Assembly: GCA_029212905.1 (NCBI GenBank) | Contig: JARGPB010000004.1 | Span: 124,001 to 188,000, forward strand | Length of the DNA: 64,000 nucleotides | Direction of reading: 5' to 3' | Origin: Thalassovita sp. | GTDB lineage: Bacteria; Pseudomonadota; Alphaproteobacteria; Rhodobacterales; Rhodobacteraceae | Shown here: positions 41,968 through 50,753 of the stretch, piece by piece | How positions within the stretch are numbered: position 1 is the stretch's first letter | Layout: each line of letters starts with the position of its first letter | Made by a program: the position numbers and the translations under genes | The notes under the pieces: generated by a model | The model's database searches: none | What the model was told of the DNA's origin: nothing | Seen by the model: only the letters and a program-made list of their open reading frames with translations

Positions 41968-42756
41968 TTATTCCCCTTTTCCGGCGCTCAAAGCCGTTTC
42001 AAATTTCTCGCGGACGCCAATCGCTGCGCTGCGCAAGAACCCCTGATCCGAGGAGAGAATGAACATCGAAGCCCCCTCTTGCGCTCGTGCCTGCGCGTCC
42101 TCAGGGGTAGAAGGAAGGATCGCGACGACCTTGCCTGCGGCCCGAGCAGAGGCCTGAATTTTCGCGGTTGCCTGAGCGACAGCACCCGTTTGACCGCTAA
42201 GATCCCGATACGCCGAGGCCAGATCCCCGCGCCCGACAAACACCGCATCCAGCCCTTCGACGGCCAGAATGTCGTCAATAACCTCCAGCGCTTCGGGGTC
42301 TTCGATCATTGCGATCACAAGGACTCTGCCGTCCTGCTGTGCGACATGATCCGCCGCAGAGGTGCCACCAAACGTCCCCGCCCGCGTTGTCGGTGAAAAC
42401 CCGCGCGTTCCCGTCGCGTAGCGCGCAGCGGACACTACGGCCCGCGCGGTTTCAACATCTTTGACATGGGGAACCAGAATTCCATCCGCCCCACAGTCCA
42501 ACACAGAGAGCAACGCCGCTGGGTCCGCGCTCTGGACCCGAACAACCGCACCCAATCCCCATGCACGACAGGCAAGGATGATCCGGTCCGTCGTCTCGCG
42601 GTTAAAGGGGGCGTGCTCTTCGTCAATGACCACAAAATTATATCCAACAGAGCCAAGGATCTCGGCTGGCATCGTTGCGGGGATCTTCAGAAATGTCCCA
42701 AACAGTTTGCGACCCGACAGCACCGCACCACGGAATGTTCCGTGCATTTCCCTCAT
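41968..42756 (-). CDS. HpcH/HpaI-family aldolase
   Basis: This 262-residue class II aldolase has an (alpha/beta)8 barrel. It shows KLFGTFLKIPATMPAEILGS, the metal and substrate region VVIDEEHAPFNRETTD, GADGILVPHVKDVETARAVV and IEDPEALEVIDDI (metal-binding Glu), and the LDAVFVGRGDLASAY end motif. Enzymes of this type cleave 2-keto-4-hydroxy acids to pyruvate and an aldehyde. It is the first gene of the operon. GGAGG lies six bases before ATG 42756. It is divergent from the IclR regulator. Confidence 0.85.
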   Translation of the reverse strand: MREMHGTFRGAVLSGRKLFGTFLKIPATMPAEILGSVGYNFVVIDEEHAPFNRETTDRIILACRAWGLGAVVRVQSADPAALLSVLDCGADGILVPHVKDVETARAVVSAARYATGTRGFSPTTRAGTFGGTSAADHVAQQDGRVLVIAMIEDPEALEVIDDILAVEGLDAVFVGRGDLASAYRDLSGQTGAVAQATAKIQASARAAGKVVAILPSTPEDAQARAQEGASMFILSSDQGFLRSAAIGVREKFETALSAGKGE

Positions 42757-42777
42757 AAGGCTCCTCCCTTAATCGTA

Positions 42778-42806
42778 TCGCTAAACAGAACACTGTTTCG
42801 CTAAAC
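42778..42806. promoter_or_regulatory. Dyad and direct repeats between the aldolase and IclR genes
   Basis: AAACAG-AACA-CTGTTT is a perfect dyad at about 42783-42798. It is flanked by two direct TCGCTAAAC copies at 42778-42786 and 42798-42806, 20 bp apart, or about two helical turns. The region lies in the 65 bp between divergent starts, so it is the likely IclR operator for both genes. Confidence 0.55.
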
Positions 42807-42821
42807 GACACATATTCTGCT

Positions 42822-43709
42822 ATGATCTCTGCTGTCAAGAGTGTATTCAGGATGGCAAGACACGCAGAATTAGCCACCACCCAACATCAGGAGAAACCTT
42901 TGGCATCCGCTGAAAACGACGATAAAGGCGAAACAATACAAAGCGTTGCGATGGCTCTTTCGATCCTCGAGAACCTGGCGTTCGCGCAGGATGACGTCGG
43001 CGTGACCGAGCTTTCGGGTGCGTTGAAGACAACGAAAAGCCGGATTCACCGACACCTGCGAACGTTGCTGAACTTGGGCTACATCATGCAATCGCCCAAA
43101 ACAGAACGGTACCGGATTGGCATTCGGCTGATCGAATTGGGTAAGGCCGCGGCAGAGTCCACAGATCTTTCTGGCGTTGCACAGGCATTCATGCGGCAGC
43201 TTCGGGATGAAACGGGCCATGCGGTAATCATTGGCCAGGTAGAAGACGAGGGCATTCGGATTCTCAACAAACTGTCAGGCAAACTGGCGATTGATGTCGG
43301 TGTGCGGCCGGGGTCTGTTTTGGGGTATGTCACTTCGGCTCAGGGCAAGGTCGCGCTGGCGGCAATGGCGCCAACGGCCGCAAAGACCATCCTGCAAAAA
43401 CCGCTTGAGCAGGTCACGGAATACACCATCACGGACAGGAAGGCGCTGATCTCTCATATCGACGACATTCGCAAACGCGGCTGGGCCACAGCCCCGAATG
43501 AGGGGATGCTGGGGCTGAACGCGCTGGCCTGTCCTATCTTCTCGGCGGGCGGAGAGCTGGCGGGCACGATTGCGATCGTTGGCCTGACCCAATACATCAA
43601 AACACCCCCCGACCCGAAACAGATCGACGCCGTGATACGCGCAGCCGAGGCAATCTCGGACGCTCTTGGGTATGATCCAGAGTCGAGAAGCAGAAACGCC
43701 CACAGCTAA
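42822..43709 (+). CDS. IclR-family transcriptional regulator
   Basis: This regulator has an N-terminal winged helix (SVAMALSILENLAFAQDDVG, LSGALKTTKSRIHRHLRTLL, LGYIMQSPKTERYRIG) and a C-terminal IclR effector domain (AQGKVALAAMA, ALISHIDDIRKRGWATAPNE, LNALACPIFSAGGELAGTIA). It is divergent from the aldolase-cupin-hydrolase-TRAP operon and is its probable repressor or activator. The longest frame begins at ATG 42822. TTG 42900, preceded by CAGGAG with good spacing, is a strong alternative and would remove 26 residues that lie before the conserved domain. Confidence 0.85.
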   Translation: MISAVKSVFRMARHAELATTQHQEKPLASAENDDKGETIQSVAMALSILENLAFAQDDVGVTELSGALKTTKSRIHRHLRTLLNLGYIMQSPKTERYRIGIRLIELGKAAAESTDLSGVAQAFMRQLRDETGHAVIIGQVEDEGIRILNKLSGKLAIDVGVRPGSVLGYVTSAQGKVALAAMAPTAAKTILQKPLEQVTEYTITDRKALISHIDDIRKRGWATAPNEGMLGLNALACPIFSAGGELAGTIAIVGLTQYIKTPPDPKQIDAVIRAAEAISDALGYDPESRSRNAHS

Positions 43710-43814
43710 CGTGCCCAACAATGTCAGCGGGTTTTCCATCCTTTTGCCAGCCTGGATTTACACAGCGGCGCGAACCGGCTAGCAAAAGAACAAACACGCA
43801 ACAGGGAGAGTCGC

Positions 43815-44411
43815 ATGGCCAAGGAACCCCGCGCCTGGCAGAGGATGCTCTCGGGCCGCAGACTGGACCTGCTGGACCCGACCCCCGTGGACATCGAAAT
43901 CGAGGATATCGCCCACGGGCTGGCGTTCGTCGCGCGTTGGAATGGCCAAACTTTTGGCGACTACCCCTATTCTGTGGCCGAACACTCGTTGCTGGTCGAA
44001 CAGCTATATAGCCGGATGTACCCTGCTGCGCCGGTGAAATGGCAACTGGCGGCATTGCTGCACGACGCCCCAGAATATGTGATCGGCGACATGATTTCCC
44101 CCGTCAAAGCAGCCGTTGGATCTGGATATGGCGAACTGGACCAGCGCCTGACCGCCGCGATCCACATCCGTTTTGGCCTGCCTGCCCTGATTCCCGCCAG
44201 CATCAAGAAACAGATTAAACGCGCAGATCGCGTCAGCGCCTGGATGGAGGCCGTGCAGATCGCAGGTTTCTCGGTTTCCGAGGCAAATAAATTCTTCGGC
44301 AAACCGGACCCCGCGCTGATTGCCGGTCTGGATATTCACCTACGCCCCCCGGTTCAGGTGCGCGAAGATTTCCGAAACCGACACGACACCTTGCTGGAGC
44401 ACCTCTCATGA
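43815..44411 (+). CDS. HD-domain phosphohydrolase (YfbR-like)
   Basis: This 198-residue soluble protein has the metal-binding HD pattern in SVAEHSLLVEQLYSRM and LAALLHDAPEYVIGDMISPV, with a later KRADRVSAWMEAVQ. The pattern matches 5'-deoxynucleotidase-like HD hydrolases. The physiological nucleotide is unknown. The start ATG 43815 follows AGGGAG. It overlaps the GNAT gene by 4 bp and the pair is probably co-transcribed. Confidence 0.82.
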   Translation: MAKEPRAWQRMLSGRRLDLLDPTPVDIEIEDIAHGLAFVARWNGQTFGDYPYSVAEHSLLVEQLYSRMYPAAPVKWQLAALLHDAPEYVIGDMISPVKAAVGSGYGELDQRLTAAIHIRFGLPALIPASIKKQIKRADRVSAWMEAVQIAGFSVSEANKFFGKPDPALIAGLDIHLRPPVQVREDFRNRHDTLLEHLS

Positions 44412-44899
44412 TCATCACCCGATCAGCCGGGGCTCTGGACGCCCGTGCTATGGCCGAACTTCTGAATGAAATCATTGCCGCAGGGGGAACCACCGCGCTG
44501 ACTTCGGCGGTTACGCGCACGGACATACAGGACCGAATGGCGGCAAACCCGGATCGCTCTGCTTGGCATGTGACCGAGGACGAAACAGGGGAGTTACTGG
44601 GGTTCCAATGGATCGCGCCGCATCCCGAATTGCCGCCTGATGCCGCAGATATTGCCACCTTCGTCCGAATGGGAAAGACCGGGCTTGGTACCGGGTCGCG
44701 CCTGTTTCAGGCAAGCTCTGCCGCCGCCAGAAAAATGGGATATGCCTGGATCAACGCGACAATCCGCGCCGACAACGAGGGTGGCTTGGCTTACTATCAA
44801 AGCCAAGGGTTCGAGGATTACAAAATTCTGCGAGACATCGCGCTAGGCAACAGCCTGATCGTAGACAAGCAATGCAAGCGCTTTGATTTGCTAATTTAG
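44408..44899 (+). CDS. GNAT-family N-acetyltransferase
   Basis: This 163-residue GNAT-fold acetyltransferase has the acetyl-CoA loop MGKTGLGTGSRLFQASSAAA and the end region INATIRADNEGGLAYYQSQG, followed by FEDYKIL. The substrate is unknown; no typical antibiotic-acetyltransferase context is present. Its start overlaps the HD gene (ATGA) and its stop overlaps the stop of regA on the other strand by three bases. Confidence 0.82.
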   Translation: MIITRSAGALDARAMAELLNEIIAAGGTTALTSAVTRTDIQDRMAANPDRSAWHVTEDETGELLGFQWIAPHPELPPDAADIATFVRMGKTGLGTGSRLFQASSAAARKMGYAWINATIRADNEGGLAYYQSQGFEDYKILRDIALGNSLIVDKQCKRFDLLI

Positions 44900-45447
44900 C
44901 GCGGGCTGCGCTTGGCCAGGATACGCTGCAACGTACGGCGGTGCATGTTCAGGCGGCGTGCGGTCTCAGAGACATTGCGGTCACACAGCTCATACACCCG
45001 CTGGATATGTTCCCACCGCACGCGATCGGCGCTCATGGGGTTTTCCGGCGGCGGAGGCAGTTCATCACCTTTGGCTAGCAGCGCGTTGGTGATGTCCGTC
45101 GCATCCGCAGGCTTGGACAGATAATCCGTGGCTCCGATTTTTACGGCTGCAACAGCGGTCGCAATCGCGCCATAGCCGGTCAAGACCACGATCCGGCAAT
45201 CCGGGCGCTTCTCTCGCAGGATTTCGACAACGTCCAGACCATTCCCATCCTCAAGCCGCAAATCACATACGGCATAGGCTGGTGGGCGCGCTGTTGCGAT
45301 GGCCTTGCCTGCCGCAACCGAGCCTGCTGTTTCAACGGCAAAGCCCCGCTTTTCCATGGCTTTTGCAAGCCGCTTCAGGAACGGCTCATCGTCGTCCAGA
45401 AGAAGCAGGGTTTTATCTTCGCCGATTTCCTGCAGGGGTTCCGCCAT
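44896..45447 (-). CDS. regA: Redox response regulator RegA/PrrA/ActR
   Basis: This 183-residue response regulator is phosphorylated by RegB and controls photosynthesis, respiration, nitrogen and carbon genes under low oxygen. It has the acidic cluster LLLLDDDEPFLKRL, the phospho-acceptor Asp 62 in CDLRLEDGNG, LTGYGAIATAVAAVKIGATD, the Lys in LSKPADA, a Pro-rich linker (DELPPPPENPMS) and a Fis-type helix-turn-helix (NVSETARRLNMHRRTLQRIL) that is nearly invariant in the family. It follows senC by 82 bp on the same strand, the standard senC-regA order. I do not see hvrA downstream. Confidence 0.95.
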   Translation of the reverse strand: MAEPLQEIGEDKTLLLLDDDEPFLKRLAKAMEKRGFAVETAGSVAAGKAIATARPPAYAVCDLRLEDGNGLDVVEILREKRPDCRIVVLTGYGAIATAVAAVKIGATDYLSKPADATDITNALLAKGDELPPPPENPMSADRVRWEHIQRVYELCDRNVSETARRLNMHRRTLQRILAKRSPR

Positions 45448-45529
45448 GCCTGTCTCCTCCAGCCTCAGAAAGATGCTTTAAAAATCCTTTTATAGCGGCA
45501 CGTTGCCTGCGTCAAACATTCGCAACTCT

Positions 45530-46162
45530 TTATCTGGCGTCCATGAAGCACTGAACCTTGTCGGCCATGGCCTCGGGGGGCAGGTCCCGGCGGAAGAACT
45601 CGATGAAACCGTCCTCGGGGAAAACCAGATAGGTAAAGGTCGAGTGATCGATCAGATAATAGTCTTCGTCACCCTCTTCGGGCTCTTGTTTCTGATAGAA
45701 TGTACGATAGGCCATGCTTGCGGCTTTGACCTGCTCGGGTGACCCCGTCAGCCCCAGCATTCTGGGATGCAGATTGTAGGTAAAGTCGTCCAGCGTTTCC
45801 GGCGTGTCCCGATCCGGGTCAACCGAGATAAAGACCGGCTGCACGATGGTGCCGCGATCCTCCAGAATTTCGACGGCTTCGGCGTTACGGGCGTTGTCCA
45901 GCGGGCAAACATCAGGGCAGAACGTATACCCGAAATACAGCAGCGTCGGCTGGTTGATCACATCCTTGTCGGTGACAGTCTTGCCCTTTTCGTCGATCAG
46001 CGTGAACGGCCCGCCAATCTGCGAGGATCCGCCAGCCACAGCAGCAGTCCGGCATTCGGCATACTTGTCCGTCTGATTGGGGCCAGAGGTCACATAGTAT
46101 GTTGCCCCAACCAAAGCGGCGACGGTAACGGCAGAGGTGACGGCGATCAAAGCGCGGGACAT
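45530..46162 (-). CDS. senC: SenC/PrrC, SCO1-type copper chaperone
   Basis: This 210-residue membrane-anchored thioredoxin-fold protein delivers copper to the Cu centre of cytochrome oxidase and influences RegB signalling in Rhodobacter. It has an N-terminal anchor (ALIAVTSAVTVAALVGATYY), the CX3C copper site in GYTFCPDVCPLDNAR, FISVDPDRDTPETLDDF and the distal His in YLIDHSTFTYLVFPEDG. I start at ATG 46162 with GGAAGG upstream; the longer frame to 46216 has no such site. It is divergent from regB with about 90 bp between. Confidence 0.93.
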   Translation of the reverse strand: MSRALIAVTSAVTVAALVGATYYVTSGPNQTDKYAECRTAAVAGGSSQIGGPFTLIDEKGKTVTDKDVINQPTLLYFGYTFCPDVCPLDNARNAEAVEILEDRGTIVQPVFISVDPDRDTPETLDDFTYNLHPRMLGLTGSPEQVKAASMAYRTFYQKQEPEEGDEDYYLIDHSTFTYLVFPEDGFIEFFRRDLPPEAMADKVQCFMDAR

Positions 46163-46251
46163 TGGTCTTCCTTCCTGGGGAACGTTATTGATCTGTTGCC
46201 TATGCATATTTAACACTGGACGCCAGAGTTCAACGGGACGAAGCGGCGCAG

Positions 46252-47649
46252 ATGAACCAGAACAACCTTGGAGTGATGAAGGGCAAGGACCGTGGCAACT
46301 GGATCAAGTTGCGCACGATCACCTGGCTGCGCTGGGTCGCAATTGGCGGGCAGCTGATTGCTCTTTTCGTGGCGCAGCACTTGCTGAACCTGTCGCTGGA
46401 ATTCGCCTTGTGTTTCCTTGTGGTCAGCGTTTCAGTCGTCGGCAACCTGATCGCGATGTTCATTTTCCCCGAAAGCAAACGCCTGACGGAAAATGAAAAC
46501 CTGCTGATGGTCCTGTTCGACCTGCTGCAGCTGAGCGCCTTGCTGTATCTGACCGGCGGGCTGCACAATCCGTTTTCGATCCTGATCCTTGGGCCGGTAA
46601 CGGTTTCGGCCTCGGCGCTGTCGCTGCGTTCGACGATATTCCTGGGCATAACGGCCATTTTGACAGCGACATTGCTGGCCGAGTTCCACCTGCCTCTTCG
46701 GACTGAGCAAGGGTTCATTTTACGCGTCCCGGAATTATTTGTTTTCGGCAATTGGGTCGCAATCGTGATCGCGGTTCTGTTTCTGGGGATCTATTCCCGC
46801 CGTGTCACTGTCGAGATGCACTCAATGTCGGACGCCTTGCAGGCCACATATATGGCGCTGTCGCGTGAACAGAAATTGACGGATATTGGCGGAATCGTCG
46901 CGGCCGCCGCACACGAGCTGGGAACACCCCTTGCAACGATCAAGCTGACCAGCGCCGAGCTGATTGAGGAACTGGACGACCGCCCCGAGCTGCAAGAGGA
47001 CGCGCGCCTAATCAAGGAACAGGCCGACAGATGCCGCGACATCATGCGTTCGATGGGTCGCGCCGGCAAAGACGATCTGCATATGCGTCAGGCGCCGCTC
47101 TCGGCTGTGATCAATGAAGCGGCCGAGCCCCACCTGGATCGTGGCACAGAAATACATCTGAACGAATACGCTGCAGGGCTGGACCCAACCGACCAACCCA
47201 GCATCCTGCGCCGCCCCGAAATCATCCACGGATTGCGCAACCTGATTCAGAACGGCGTCGATTTCGCGCGGGAAAACGTTTGGGTCGAAACCGAGTGGAG
47301 CGATGAGTTCATTCAAATTCGGATCATGGATGACGGCAAAGGCTATCCTGCACATCTGATCGGCAAAATCGGCGACCCATTCATGCGCCGCCGTCGTAGC
47401 TCCAGCGACCGCGCCCAGCGCCCCGAGTACGAAGGCATGGGGTTGGGCTTGTTCATTGCCAAGACCTTGTTGGAACGGTCGGGTGCCGAGCTGAGCTTCG
47501 CCAATGGTAGCGATCCGGGTGTTTCGCAAAGGGACAAGGCCCAGCATATCGGCGCTATCGTCGAGGTTGTCTGGCCACGAGCTAAGATTGATGCTCAGGT
47601 TGATGAAAATGCTATACCTATCGGTGAAAATCAACCTCTAAGCGTTTGA
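46252..47649 (+). CDS. regB: Redox sensor histidine kinase RegB/PrrB
   Basis: This 465-residue inner-membrane kinase has six N-terminal helices. Its quinone-linked redox box GGLHNPF is at residues 102-108, the H-box HELGTPLATIKLTS has His 221, the redox-active Cys 261 is in EQADRCRDIM, and the C-terminal ATPase has DDGKGYPAHLIGKIGDPF and GMGLGLFIAKTLLERSGAEL. These are exactly the parts known from Rhodobacter RegB. It is divergent from senC-regA. A PAS-domain gene follows after 74 bp. Confidence 0.95.
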   Translation: MNQNNLGVMKGKDRGNWIKLRTITWLRWVAIGGQLIALFVAQHLLNLSLEFALCFLVVSVSVVGNLIAMFIFPESKRLTENENLLMVLFDLLQLSALLYLTGGLHNPFSILILGPVTVSASALSLRSTIFLGITAILTATLLAEFHLPLRTEQGFILRVPELFVFGNWVAIVIAVLFLGIYSRRVTVEMHSMSDALQATYMALSREQKLTDIGGIVAAAAHELGTPLATIKLTSAELIEELDDRPELQEDARLIKEQADRCRDIMRSMGRAGKDDLHMRQAPLSAVINEAAEPHLDRGTEIHLNEYAAGLDPTDQPSILRRPEIIHGLRNLIQNGVDFARENVWVETEWSDEFIQIRIMDDGKGYPAHLIGKIGDPFMRRRRSSSDRAQRPEYEGMGLGLFIAKTLLERSGAELSFANGSDPGVSQRDKAQHIGAIVEVVWPRAKIDAQVDENAIPIGENQPLSV

Positions 47650-47723
47650 TTTTTCGCAGTGTTAACTATTTGTTAACCTTTTATCGCGCAACCTGACCGG
47701 GAATTTTCACCCAGGAGTATGGG

Positions 47724-49244
47724 ATGATCGGTCTGTCTGCGATCTTTGTTTCATCAGTTTTTTCAGCTCTCGCAGCCGGCGCTGCCGCATATCATCTTCT
47801 TCGGCACTCTCGCCCGCTCCCCGTGCGAGGTGAGATCATGCCGGACCACGACGCGCGATTCTTATTTCAGGGCCAGGAATTGTTGAACGTTTCTGGCGGC
47901 GGAGAATGGTTATTCGAAACAGGGCACGGAACGGGTGACAGCGACTGGGCACAGTTGCGGAACGTGCTTGCCCCGCGCTTTCCAGGGCTTCCGGCTGAAC
48001 CCGATAAAATGGATGCGGATATCATCACCTGTCCCACCAACCTGGACAATGACGAAGCCGAGTTGCTGTTAGAGCGGATCAATGACCTGACACGTGTGAC
48101 CTTGCTCCAACCCGGCGATAACCTGATCCAACCCGCAGACATCCACCAGCGCATTTTGACAACTCGCAAGCTGGAAATCCTGGATCTGGCAGTCGAAGGC
48201 AGCCCCTACCCCATCTGGTCCACCGATCCCGACGGGCGCATCACCTGGGCGAACGACGCATACTATCAATTGGCTCAGAGCGCGGGTACCCATCAGGACG
48301 AAGACATTCCCGTCTTATTCGACCTGCCCCAGAACCTGCCGCCCGCATCGCCCCGCATTCGCCTGTCGTTGACCCTGAAAGAAAGCGACAGCAACATCTG
48401 GTTTGACGTCACCTCGTCCGAGACCGGTTCTGGTCAGATGCACTATGGCATCGACATCAACGCCGTGGTTCAGGCCGAGATCGCTCAGCGCAACTTTGTT
48501 CAGACACTGACGAAAACCTTTGCTCAGCTTTCCATCGGGCTGGTGATTTTCGACCGCAAGCGCCAACTGGCCCTGTTCAACCCCGCCCTGATTGATCTGT
48601 TGGGCCTTTCGCCTGAATTTCTCAGTGCTCGCCCGACGTTGCTAAGCTTCTTTGATCGCCTCCGCGACATGCAAATCATGCCCGAACCAAAAAACTATCG
48701 AAACTGGCGCGAGGACATGTCCGATTTGGTCTGCGCCGCGACAGATGGGAACTATTTGGACACGTGGAACCTCCCGACGGGCCTGACGTTCCGCGTGAGC
48801 GGGCGGCCTCATCCCGATGGGGCAATCGCCTTTCTGTTCGAAGACATCAGCTCAGAGGTTTCGCTAACGCGACGCTTTCGGTCTCAGCTGGAGGTGTTGC
48901 AGGCGCTGGTAGACGAAATGCCACAGGCAGTTGCGGTGTTCTCTCCGGCTTGCGTTTTGACGTTCGCCAACGCGGCCTACCGGGATCTATGGCACTGCGA
49001 TCCAGACAGCAGCTTCAGCGACCTCACTCTCGAGGATGCACGGCGCCATTGGCGACATCAATGTGCCCCCGAAACCGATCTGACCCACATCCAGCCCAGC
49101 CTCCAAACGCCTTTGGTCCTGCAACTCCAGAATGGCGATACCATTTCCTGCCGCGTTCTGCCGTTAGTAGGCGGCAGCTTTGCCGTTGCTTTTGCCCAGG
49201 ACGAAACCCTTGCGCCCCCCAGGTTGATGCCGCAGACCGCCTGA
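47724..49244 (+). CDS. PAS-domain membrane-anchored protein without a kinase domain
   Basis: This 506-residue protein has one N-terminal membrane helix (FVSSVFSALAAGAAAYHLLR). It then shows at least three PAS-like segments: around residues 150-250 (AVEGSPYPIWSTDPDGRITW, then ANDAYYQLAQ), 270-380 (LSIGLVIFDRKRQLALFNPA) and 395-490 (LVDEMPQAVAVFSPACVLTF). No His-kinase, GGDEF or other output domain follows, so it may act through partners. The gene lies between regB and tsaE on the same strand, 41 bp before tsaE. A role in redox or cell-cycle signalling is a guess from position only. Confidence 0.75.
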   Translation: MIGLSAIFVSSVFSALAAGAAAYHLLRHSRPLPVRGEIMPDHDARFLFQGQELLNVSGGGEWLFETGHGTGDSDWAQLRNVLAPRFPGLPAEPDKMDADIITCPTNLDNDEAELLLERINDLTRVTLLQPGDNLIQPADIHQRILTTRKLEILDLAVEGSPYPIWSTDPDGRITWANDAYYQLAQSAGTHQDEDIPVLFDLPQNLPPASPRIRLSLTLKESDSNIWFDVTSSETGSGQMHYGIDINAVVQAEIAQRNFVQTLTKTFAQLSIGLVIFDRKRQLALFNPALIDLLGLSPEFLSARPTLLSFFDRLRDMQIMPEPKNYRNWREDMSDLVCAATDGNYLDTWNLPTGLTFRVSGRPHPDGAIAFLFEDISSEVSLTRRFRSQLEVLQALVDEMPQAVAVFSPACVLTFANAAYRDLWHCDPDSSFSDLTLEDARRHWRHQCAPETDLTHIQPSLQTPLVLQLQNGDTISCRVLPLVGGSFAVAFAQDETLAPPRLMPQTA

Positions 49245-49284
49245 TCCGGCTTGCGGGTGGCGCGTGGTCGGGTAATCTCGCGCC

Positions 49285-49746
49285 ATGCCAGATGCGCGAT
49301 TTGAAACCCATTTTTCCACCCCGGACGATACAAGCCGGTTTGCCGTCGCTTTGGGAAAGCGGCTGCGGCCCGGAGACGTGATCCTGTTGGAAGGCGGCAT
49401 TGGTGCGGGCAAGACACATTTTGCCCGAAGCCTGATCCAATCCCTGATGACTTCTCCCGAAGATGTGCCCTCTCCGACGTTTACTCTGGTTCAGATGTAC
49501 GAAACGCCGGATTTCGAAATTTGGCACGCTGATTTATACCGCCTGACCGACCCGAACGAAGCCATCGAGCTGGGGTTGGAAGAAGCGTTTGAAACAGCGG
49601 TATGTCTGGTCGAATGGCCCGACAGGTTGGCCGATCTTGCACCCAAAGGCGCACTGACTCTGAGCTTTGCCGCACAGCCCGATGACAGCAGGGTGATAAT
49701 CGCCAGCGGGCACGGCTGGGCCAACCGATTGGAGGGGTTGCTATGA
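49285..49746 (+). CDS. tsaE: tRNA threonylcarbamoyladenosine biosynthesis ATPase TsaE
   Basis: This 153-residue P-loop ATPase is needed for t6A synthesis with TsaB and TsaD. It has Walker A EGGIGAGKTHFAR at about residues 36-48, SPTFTLVQMYE, and the conserved IWHADLYRLTDPNEAIELGL followed by VEWPDRL. It is the first of a chain of overlapping genes (tsaE-amgK-murU-addB-addA); its stop overlaps the amgK start by 4 bp. Confidence 0.93.
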   Translation: MPDARFETHFSTPDDTSRFAVALGKRLRPGDVILLEGGIGAGKTHFARSLIQSLMTSPEDVPSPTFTLVQMYETPDFEIWHADLYRLTDPNEAIELGLEEAFETAVCLVEWPDRLADLAPKGALTLSFAAQPDDSRVIIASGHGWANRLEGLL

Positions 49747-50753
49747 ATGACAGATCTATGCTGGCCGCGCAGTTTTTGGCGCGCACGGATTGGGCAACCG
49801 CAGAACGGGGGAATCTGGCCGGGGATGCATCGAACCGACGATACGAACGCCTAACGAAAGGCGATCAATCTGCGGTGCTTATGGATGCGCCCCCGGAAAA
49901 GGGCGAAGACGTCCGCCCCTTTGTGCGAATTGCACGGTTCCTGAATTCATGCGGCCTAAGCGCCCCTCACATTCTGGCAGAAGATTCCGAAAACGGGTTC
50001 TTGCTGTTGGAGGATCTGGGCGACGATTTGTTCGCCCGTGTGGTCGCACGGGATCCTGCGCTGGAGATGCCGCTCTATGCCGCTGCGACAGATGCGCTGG
50101 CCCATCTTCACCGGACTCCGCCGCCAGATCTGGATGCCTATTCGCCTGAATATATGACAGAAATGGCTGGTCTGGCCTGGGGCTGGTACCAGCGTGGCAT
50201 TTCGGGGAATATCGACGGGCAGGTCGAATTCGAAACGCATTTCCTTCTGACATTGCAACAGTTCGCCCCGGATCAGACCGTGCTAATCCAGCGGGATTAT
50301 CACGCGGAAAACCTGTTGTGGCTACCTGGCAGGGACGGTGTTCAGCGCGTCGGGCTTCTGGATTTCCAGGATGCGCGCACGGGGCATCCAGCCTATGATC
50401 TGGTATCCTTGCTAAAAGACGCGCGCCGGGACGTTTCGCCCCAAGTCGAGCGCGCTATGATTGCGCGGTATGTCAGTGAAACACAGGCCAATTCGGACGA
50501 TTTCGAAGCCGCCTATCAAGTGTTGGGCCTTCAAAGAAACCTGCGCATCTTGGGCGTCTTTGCGCGCCTGTCCCTGCACTTTAACAAACCGCACTATGTC
50601 GATCTGATCCCGCGCGTTTGGGCGCATCTGAGCGCGGGGCTAGATCACCCCGCTGCCGCGCCCGTAGCGGATGCAATTCGCGCATTGCCGCATCCCACAG
50701 CGGAAAATCTGCAACAACTGAAGGATCAAGCTGGATGCGTCCCGACTCTGTAA
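49743..50753 (+). CDS. amgK: N-acetylmuramate/N-acetylglucosamine kinase
   Basis: This 336-residue APH-fold sugar kinase phosphorylates MurNAc and GlcNAc at the anomeric carbon in cell-wall recycling. It has the nucleotide lobe NGFLLLEDLGDDLFARVV, the catalytic VLIQRDYHAENLLWLPG and the metal site LLDFQDARTGHPAYDLVSLL. The assignment within the APH family rests on the overlap with murU, the usual pair, and on tsaE upstream. Genes of this route allow UDP-MurNAc to be made without de novo GlcNAc steps (established for Pseudomonas). Confidence 0.88.
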   Translation: MNDRSMLAAQFLARTDWATAERGNLAGDASNRRYERLTKGDQSAVLMDAPPEKGEDVRPFVRIARFLNSCGLSAPHILAEDSENGFLLLEDLGDDLFARVVARDPALEMPLYAAATDALAHLHRTPPPDLDAYSPEYMTEMAGLAWGWYQRGISGNIDGQVEFETHFLLTLQQFAPDQTVLIQRDYHAENLLWLPGRDGVQRVGLLDFQDARTGHPAYDLVSLLKDARRDVSPQVERAMIARYVSETQANSDDFEAAYQVLGLQRNLRILGVFARLSLHFNKPHYVDLIPRVWAHLSAGLDHPAAAPVADAIRALPHPTAENLQQLKDQAGCVPTL

